Assembly (NCBI GenBank): GCA_003024985.2
Contig: PXIH01S0001133.1
DNA length: 12,809 bases
From: Euperipatoides rowelli
Lineage: Eukaryota; Onychophora; Udeonychophora; Euonychophora; Peripatopsidae
Reading direction: 5' to 3' (one strand)
The notes below the pieces were generated by a model that ran no database searches, was not told where the DNA came from, and saw nothing but the letters and a program-made list of their open reading frames with translations. Positions 7,262 to 12,809 of this stretch are shown piece by piece (within the stretch, counting starts at the first letter, position 1; every line of letters starts with the position of its first letter). The position numbers and the translations under genes are program-made.

Positions 7262-7363
7262 ATGGCCTTTTTCTTATGTACGTGTAATAGGGGTGGTACC
7301 TGTCCCTTCTATCGGAGCAGGGATAATAAAGGGTGGTCCCCTTTCTCCTCTTTAGTCTCCTAG
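7262..7363 (+). other. 33-codon open frame after a splice-acceptor-like site
   Basis: ATG at 7262 follows ttttacag directly. The frame reads MAFFLCTCNRGGTCPFYRSR and ends at TAG 7361-7363. It has three Cys in a short span, Arg/Gly and aromatic residues, and no motif I recognise. The local DNA is clearly richer in GC than its flanks; AAAGGG-(5 nt)-CCCTTT forms a hairpin at 7328-7344 and AATAAA lies at 7325-7330. It might be a small exon, part of a retroelement leader, or a chance frame. I assign no function. Confidence 0.25.
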
Positions 7364-7703
7364 ACGGCCGGTCCGGGCTGAATCTATGATTAAGTTAGGA
7401 TTTTAGCTAGCGTTCTTATTCAATTTCGTTGGTTTGGGCTAGTTTTTAGTCCCTTTAAGAGCTTTTAACCAAACTGGCACCAACTGACCNCTTATTCAGC
7501 AAATGTTATAGTCTTGGGGTAGCCTCTTTATACAAAGGCTTGCATATGAATGTGATACAATTAGTTATTCTAATTTGGGCATTTATATGTAAGTGTATTT
7601 AGNGACTAGTAATAAAACTATGGAAGTTGATTACTATATGTTTGTTTTTGCAATTATTAGAAGTTTAAATTTTAAAAATTTATAAGTTAAAAAAAAAAAA
7701 GCA
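7364..7703. other. Non-coding interval
   Basis: This begins with a GC-rich patch (cggccggtccgggc, near 7365-7378) and then grades into AT-rich DNA with ambiguous bases at 7490 and 7603. It ends in a 12-A run at 7689-7700 directly before the LTR candidate. I see no gene and no RNA gene. Confidence 0.5.
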
Positions 7704-7869
7704 TGTTATGTATGTATTTGGCAACGCCAAATAACTTAGCAACACAGCACAAGATCACGAAGGGACTTTCCCTATATGTAGAAGGGACATTCCCTATAGA
7801 TGGATACAACGTGTCTCATGTAATCTTCAGTAATTATCTAGTTGATAATAAAGTATTATTATCATAGTA
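7704..7869 (+). mobile_element. Short solo LTR candidate
   Basis: The 166-bp segment starts tgttatg and ends catagta, an imperfect inverted terminal pair (5 of 7 match), with TG at the start. It contains AATAAA (7847-7852) about 17 bp before the end, as expected for R/U5 of a short LTR. A near-TATA word (ctatatgta) lies near 7772-7780, and a perfect inverted repeat ATTTGGC-AAC-GCCAAAT at 7716-7732. No target-site duplication is obvious, and no matching second LTR or internal region flanks it, hence solo and degenerate. Alternatives are a SINE or MITE fragment. Confidence 0.45.
7759..7798. promoter_or_regulatory. Two tandem kappaB-like sites
   Basis: An 18-bp unit occurs at 7759-7776 and 7781-7798 with one mismatch. 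The first contains GGGACTTTCC (7762-7771) and the second GGGACATTCC (7784-7793). Both fit GGGRNNYYCC, the Rel/NF-kappaB consensus, and the first equals the classical site. They lie in the candidate LTR, upstream of AATAAA. Binding is not shown. Confidence 0.5.
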
Positions 7870-7919
7870 ATAGATGTTTAGCAAATCATTTGTAATGTTT
7901 GTAGTAAACACAACAAATG

Positions 7920-8863
7920 TGATTTAATCTTTTGAATCCTATCATTTTCTTTGTCATCTTTCTAAATATTTTTTTCTAATTTTATTCCATTCTTTTTCTT
8001 ATGCAATTGAAATACAATTGAATCATAATCAACGATTGGTTGGATATATGTTAAATATATTATATGAAAGAGGTCAGCTGTGATATATTTAATATTATGT
8101 TTTATGTACCCAAATTTACTATTAATAGAGTTGCAAATATGATTGATATGATTTTCAAATTCAACCTCATCAAAAATCAATCCTAGATCTTTTTGACTCT
8201 TTACAGATTTAATTACTTCACCTTTTCGAGAGTAATTTATTCTTGGGTTGTTTTTTCTTATATGCAATACTGATGTTTAGACATATTAATGACTAGACCT
8301 TTTTGAATACCATCATTACTTAACTCATTTAGATTTTTATGAAGACTCTCTTGACTCTTTTTACTATCTACTCTAGAATACATTTTTATGACTGTGTAAA
8401 TTACTAGGAATCCATTATGTTTAAAAGTTATATCCCTTATTACTACATTTTTTGTGGTATTCCTGTATTAATTGATTTATATCCTGTTCTTTTTACATTT
8501 ATTTCTATCGCTACAAACTTGTCCTTCTAATAATTCATAATTAATCTGATCAAATAACCTGGGAATTTGCCTTTACACAAGGATTCATAAATAATTTCAT
8601 GTTTGATGGTGTCATATGCTGACTTTAAATCTATATATTATATCTATGGGAATATTATTACCCAAACAATTCAATATTTCATAATTAATTTTATTTAAGT
8701 TTGTTATTGTGGATTTTTGCTTTAAATATCCGTGTATATTATTGGGAAAATAATTTTGTTTTATATTATGTAGTCTTATTCTATTTAGAATCACCATTTC
8801 TACAATTTTGGACAGGTTTGGTAACATCGTGATTGGCCTATAATTTAGCCTTGTTACTTGCTT
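7920..8863 (-). pseudogene. Degenerate LINE (non-LTR) reverse transcriptase fragment
   Basis: Read on the minus strand from 8863 down, it opens with LNYRPITMLPNLSKIVE and then LKSAYDTIKHEII (motif A region). GYLIRLIMNY is followed by a TAG (8527-8529), then INTGIPQ (motif B region). Next come NLNELSNDGIQKGLVINMSK and SQKDLGLIFDEVEFENHI, and finally IIYLTYIQPIVDYDSIVFQ. This is the N-Y-R-P to K-D-L-G-V and hydrophobic-R-P-x-L-E-Y path of jockey/CR1-like LINEs. Frameshifts occur near 8630, 8450 and 8270, and near the 7962 end. The catalytic YADD box is replaced (LVIYTVIKMYS). No endonuclease is present; it is a 5'-truncated dead copy. Confidence 0.9.
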
Positions 8864-10188
8864 TTTTAGTGACAGTTAAAAACCCATGTATAGCCTATTG
8901 CAGGATTTAAAAAAAAAATGTCAAGCCAGAAGTACTTACAACTATTAATACTGTTTATGTTTAGTCTTGAAACTTGATATTCTTCAGCATTTATTTAGCC
9001 ATGGAAAAAAAAATTGGGCGCTCTCCACCGGTGTAGCGATTTTTTTTTTTTTTTAAAAAAAGGTGATTATAGAGTTACATTCATGGTGTAAGATTATTAA
9101 TTGGTTATGTTTATATAGTTTATGGTAATTGTTACATCTAGGAGGGTGCTTTGACTATCTAGGAGGGAGCAACTTAATATCTACTTGCGCCATTTTTTTT
9201 TTAATGTTTTAGTGTACAATCTTCACGATCACATACCCTTGACAAGTACGTGCCCAGTCTGTCCATTTATAAATCCTGCCCTTTGTAAAATGGTAAATGC
9301 TATAACAATATAAAAGAATGAATAAATGATAAATGGGAAGAAATTAGGGTGTTTTACATGTTAATGTTGAGTGGCTATTTTGATGTCCTATGTTGTATAA
9401 ATATTGTATATTCAATATATGCACAAACATACATCTAGTACATATCCTACTGGATATTTTGGATTTTCTCCATAGATTTATCATTTAGCCTACAGTATGT
9501 GCACTACTGTATTTTATGTACTTTTAAATTTTAAACTTTTTTCCTCTGATATTATATCTCAGGGGAAATTTACAGCAAATGATCACTTATAATTATGAAA
9601 ATATCAAGATTATTTCCTCACACACCCATGGGGAAAATGGAGCCACTATATCATGAAAAATATTATACCATTGTATCTTATTTGAATCTTAATTTTTTAT
9701 TAATTTAGCCTATCTTTTTTTTAAAAAAAGGTAACATAGACTTATGTATACCAGCACTATATCTAATAGCAACTTAATATCATTCTTTGGAAATAAAACC
9801 AAATGCATTGTTTGATGATTTTCAACTCAAACACCTGTACAGCTAACAATCAGTCCTGTCTATCACTGGAGAAGAGGGTTTGACCATGAGCTGTTTCATA
9901 TTTTTACTGGTGAATTGACAAGTTAAATTGCATTTCGTGTTTCATCTTGCATTCTAGATTTTTTACCAAAAATTTATATGCTGCCTACATCCTATATAAT
10001 ATTTAACCAGGTTAAGTAAGATTACTGTATATTTTAGTTGATGTTTGTTTATTAGAGGGGCTGGGATAAATTTACTGGCATTTGTTTTGTTTAGTCCATA
10101 TACTGTATTTCATTATATTTCTTTCTTGAAAAATAATGAATGATTTTTTTAATTTTTTTTTTTTTTTTTTTTTTTGTAATTTGTTTAG
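8864..10188. other. Non-coding DNA, probably MCM4 intron
   Basis: No exon or element was recognised. There are T-run/A-run junctions near 9041-9061 and 9713-9729. An 11-bp direct repeat atctaggaggg lies at 9136-9146 and 9157-9167. The stretch ends in a 27-T run (about 10150-10175) and ttgtttag, the acceptor of the MCM4 exon. No upstream MCM4 exon was found here, so the intron is at least as long as this interval, if the exon is genuine. It may then also hold the LINE and the LTR. Confidence 0.5.
10179..10188 (+). promoter_or_regulatory. 3' splice site of the MCM4 exon
   Basis: A tract of about 27 T (10150-10175) is followed by gtaatttgtttag. The AG at 10187-10188 directly precedes codons that match the MCM4 tail. 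This is a strong acceptor by eye; the branch point was not identified. Confidence 0.7.
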
Positions 10189-10284
10189 CTAATCACAAAA
10201 GAAATGTATGAGGATGCATTGAAAGATTTGGCTGACGATGACTTCATTATTGTTACTGGGAAAACCATTAGATTGTGTGTTTGA
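10189..10284 (+). CDS. MCM4: MCM4 terminal coding exon (C-terminus)
   Basis: The 31 codons before TGA 10282-10284 read [17 protein letters not shown], then [13 protein letters not shown]. The A-D-D-D-F-x-x-V-T-G-K-T-x-R-L ending, preceded by T-K-x-M-x-E-x-A-L, is the conserved C-terminal tail of MCM4, part of its winged-helix end. MCM4 is a subunit of the MCM2-7 replicative helicase, which unwinds nuclear DNA at forks. A polypyrimidine run and ttgtttag precede the exon. The left edge and phase are inferred; the first codon (CTA) may be split. The ending CV adds residues to the usual RL end. The recognition comes from memory of the family, not a search. A retrocopy seems unlikely because intron-like sequence and an acceptor precede it. 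Confidence 0.82.
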   Translation, partial: LITKEMYEDALKDLADDDFIIVTGKTIRLCV

Positions 10285-11218
10285 ATATTACTCTGCATGA
10301 AGATAGAGCTTCCAAGCTGGTGGTGTTAACTATTATTATTTTTCTGACTATTTACATTGGAGGCAAAAAAATTTAATAGACTTTTTTTTTTTAATTAAAT
10401 ATTTTTTTATATAAGTTTTAACAAGTTAAAAGAAAATGTCCATGTCTAATATTTTCTCTGCTTGTTAAATTTTTATCTAAAGTCTTGTAATATGAATCTT
10501 TGTAGAGGTTGTTTTTTTATGTGTTGTCCTGAAATGATAGTAAAATCTACATACAATAACATCTACAGTACATGACTTTTTTAATTTAATATTCATTTAC
10601 TATAATAGATGTTAACTTAACAATTAATTATGTGGCAATGGATAATTTTTGTACAGTATTTTTGTATGTCAGTATTTTCATTAATGCAGCATTTCATTTC
10701 TCCAATTTGTTATTTTATTAGTTCAAAATTTGTTCTTATTCTGGGGCCAATAATATTCACTTCAGATTGAAGGATAGGAAATTTTCCTGAAAATGCATTT
10801 ACTCGTTCACAGGTCAACTTCTTGTATGTTTGTTTTTGCAAAGTATAGGGCCTACTGTTCTTTGTATTGTGGATTAGACAGTAACCATTTTTCAAAAATC
10901 TGAAGAAAAAAAGGGATGGGGGTGATTCTTGGAGCTGATCAGGCAATCCACTTAGATCATTCTCAACTCATTATCTTAGTTTTCAAAATGAGCATTTCAG
11001 GATTGATCACTCAAGCTTGCCAGTGTAGTGCTAATTCAACTCTTTTTTATATAAAAGAGGGAAGAACAGGTCAAAGCTGAAAGAATTTAGTAAAAAGGAA
11101 AAAATATATTTATTAGTAAATCTCTTAAACTGTAATGTTAGGCTCTTAGTTTTTTTTTAACAAAGATCCTCATTTTATCTTTCTAAAAGACAGTGGGAAC
11201 TATTGCAATTCTAATAAA
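10285..11218 (+). other. MCM4 3' UTR candidate with polyadenylation signals
   Basis: After the stop, ATTAAA at 10394-10399 is the first polyadenylation-signal variant, with a GT/T-rich stretch at about 10505-10530. The first AATAAA on the plus strand is at 11213-11218. Which one is used cannot be told. A hairpin CTCTTTT-(6 nt)-AAAAGAG lies at 11040-11059. The minus-strand frame at 10710-10946 resembles no known family. Confidence 0.4.
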
Positions 11219-12553
11219 ACAAAAGATTACCTACTTAGTGTGATCTCTGTGCTTATAACATTTAAATATATTATTTTGGGGGGAATAGGAGGAATGTAAC
11301 CCTCTGACAATTATTTGTATTGGTTATTTTTGGGATTGTGGTTTTCTGTGATTCCGTAAAAATTTGCGGAAAGCAGGACCAATCACGGAAGTCATTGTCA
11401 AGCCAGGAATACTACATTTTCATTATAAATATGTTCTGTAAATTTTTAGAACGATTTACAAATACCATAGTTCTTTATATTAATTTATATACCACACGTT
11501 GCTGATATTCAACCGATATGCATTGCCTTGCCTATCAATTATATTATTAGAGTTGAAATAAAATATCAAAATAACTCCGTGCCGGTTGTTAAAATATTGA
11601 AATGCCAAACAGTAGCTGTTTGTAAATAGTGTGATAGTAACTACGATATATAAATTAGTAATCTATATAAATTCTAATATAAATTCATTAGTTCAAGCTA
11701 ATTGTCTTAGAATGTTGGACATCTGAAAAACATTTGCAATATTAGTAGTATTTAGTACTATAGGTCCGTGTCACTTTTTGTGTGATCAACTGATGATAGA
11801 TCTTAGTTGAAAGTAATAAAAAGTAAATAAACTAACATACTGTATATAAACAAAGTTGTGGAATAAAAAAATACTTTACAATATTAGGCTTCAAAGCTAG
11901 GCAGAATTAGTGTTTCCACAGTACTATTGACATTCTTTTTTTAACCCTGCAATGTATCATAACAGCATTGGCTTTCATTGTTTTAATCCTTTCAAGTTTG
12001 GAATACACCGGCAAGCAAATCGTTAGAAAACCATACAATTCCCAATTAAATAATTGTATTGCTAACTTTGATTTATATTTAGTTTGGTTTTTCAATGTTA
12101 AAAAGAAGAAATATTGTACTTTATTTTTAGTTAAAGTTCTTGTGAAATGAAATATTAGATGATACTCGATTCCTTCATTTTTCAAGCATTTGGCTATTAT
12201 TTACCAAGTATTGCACATCTTCCAAATGCTACTTGTTGGTTCTTTAGTTATGTTTTTGTTTTGTTTATTGTTAAAAAATCGAGGAATTTCTATAAAGCAC
12301 ATAAACATTCCTTAGCTGAAAATTTGATTCGAAAAATGATTAGAATGATTTACGCTACAACTTTTTTCACTTGGTAAGCATTTGAAGAAGTATAGTTCAC
12401 TTTAATTTTAGAATAAAAAAATTTCTGTACTGTATGTATACAAAGAATATTTATTTTTTTAATTTTGATTTCTATATTGATATACAGAAGTCTAAATAAA
12501 TATTAAACAATTTGAATATCACCACTGATTAACATGAAAATTATTTTTCCATC
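11219..12553. other. AT-rich non-coding DNA
   Basis: This contains several AATAAA words (for example 11557-11562) and scattered TACTGTA copies. The frames at 11320-11505, 11907-12185 and 12159-12377 are AT-driven, lack domains and overlap each other on opposite strands. I treat them as chance and see nothing else. Confidence 0.55.
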
Positions 12554-12809
12554 ACATTTTTTTAAGTAATTTTTGTTAAAATTATTTTTTAATTATAAAA
12601 AAAAATGTATATTTTGTGGCTAGTAAGCTTAGAGATGTGGAAAAGCATGATTGTAAAGATCCTGATAACTAAACTTCAAACTACATAGGCAATTTAAAAT
12701 TATGTATTAGTAACATTTTTTTAAGTAATTTTTGTTAAAATTATTTTTTAATTATAAAAAAAAATGTATATTTTGTGGCTAGTAAGCTTAGATAGGCAAT
12801 TTAAATTTA
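12554..12809. repeat. Tandem repeat cut by the window end
   Basis: An 80-bp block at 12554-12633 recurs exactly at 12713-12792, a period of 159 bp. The following word ataggcaatttaaa occurs at 12685-12698 and again at 12792-12805. The second unit therefore joins the block to this word with about 52 bp removed. The array may continue beyond 12809. Confidence 0.88.

Noticed and set aside
5200-7500. 3' LTR of the Ty3 element
   Set aside because: A possible polypurine tract and a TATA box exist, but no TG...CA boundaries and no second LTR in the window could be matched, so no LTR is called.
9840-9918. Possible upstream MCM4 exon (acceptor-like gtacag, open frame, GT donor-like end)
   Set aside because: The translated residues do not resemble the MCM4 region expected before the tail, and the splice signals are weak.
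11907-12377. Three overlapping small frames, some hydrophobic
   Set aside because: They lie on both strands in very AT-rich DNA, show no recognised motif and have the composition expected from chance.

Overview
This is eukaryotic, AT-rich, mostly non-coding nuclear DNA made of decayed transposable elements plus one recognisable piece of a host gene. Intron-like sequence, GA/poly-G microsatellites, a degenerate LINE and a Ty3/gypsy element point to an animal, probably an invertebrate. A crustacean or other arthropod is my guess from general texture, not from a diagnostic sequence. Single ambiguous bases (4046, 5742, 6239, 7490, 7603) suggest an unpolished assembly.

Layout. (1) Positions 1 to about 4933 hold the body of one plus-strand Ty3/gypsy (Metaviridae-type) LTR retrotransposon. 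In order: gag with a CCHC zinc knuckle, protease, reverse transcriptase, RNase H, then integrase with HHCC, DD35E core and GPY/F module. Gag and pol are cut by many frameshifts, several in-frame stops and one clear internal deletion in RNase H, so the copy cannot encode a working polyprotein. Several of the best-matching segments lack an ATG and are only found by reading all frames. No env-like gene is seen and the 5' LTR lies outside the window. (2) Positions 4934-5230 are an A-rich tail with a small tandem repeat. (3) Positions 5232-5540 hold a cluster of six short inverted repeats, three of them at a 31-34 bp spacing. (4) Positions 5595-5940 are a recent segmental duplication (97/98 identical) tied to poly-G and GA tracts. 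(5) Positions 6569-7363 contain a TATA box, a strong splice-acceptor-like site and a 33-codon reading frame in locally GC-richer DNA; function unknown. (6) Positions 7704-7869 look like a short solo LTR with two NF-kappaB-type sites in tandem. (7) Positions 7920-8863, minus strand, are a broken LINE reverse transcriptase. (8) Positions 10189-10284 are a convincing terminal exon matching the C-terminus of the replicative helicase subunit MCM4, with a polypyrimidine tract and AG acceptor before it and a stop and 3' UTR candidate after it. (9) The remainder to 12809 is AT-rich non-coding DNA with eight copies of the 7-mer TACTGTA/TACAGTA between 9491 and 12434, ending in a tandem repeat cut by the window edge.

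The elements do not work together as a system. The simplest reading is a plus-strand MCM4 gene whose last intron or flanking DNA has collected retroelement debris. The items that established families do not explain are the hairpin cluster, the paired kappaB sites in the solo LTR candidate, and the TATA/acceptor/mini-ORF unit.
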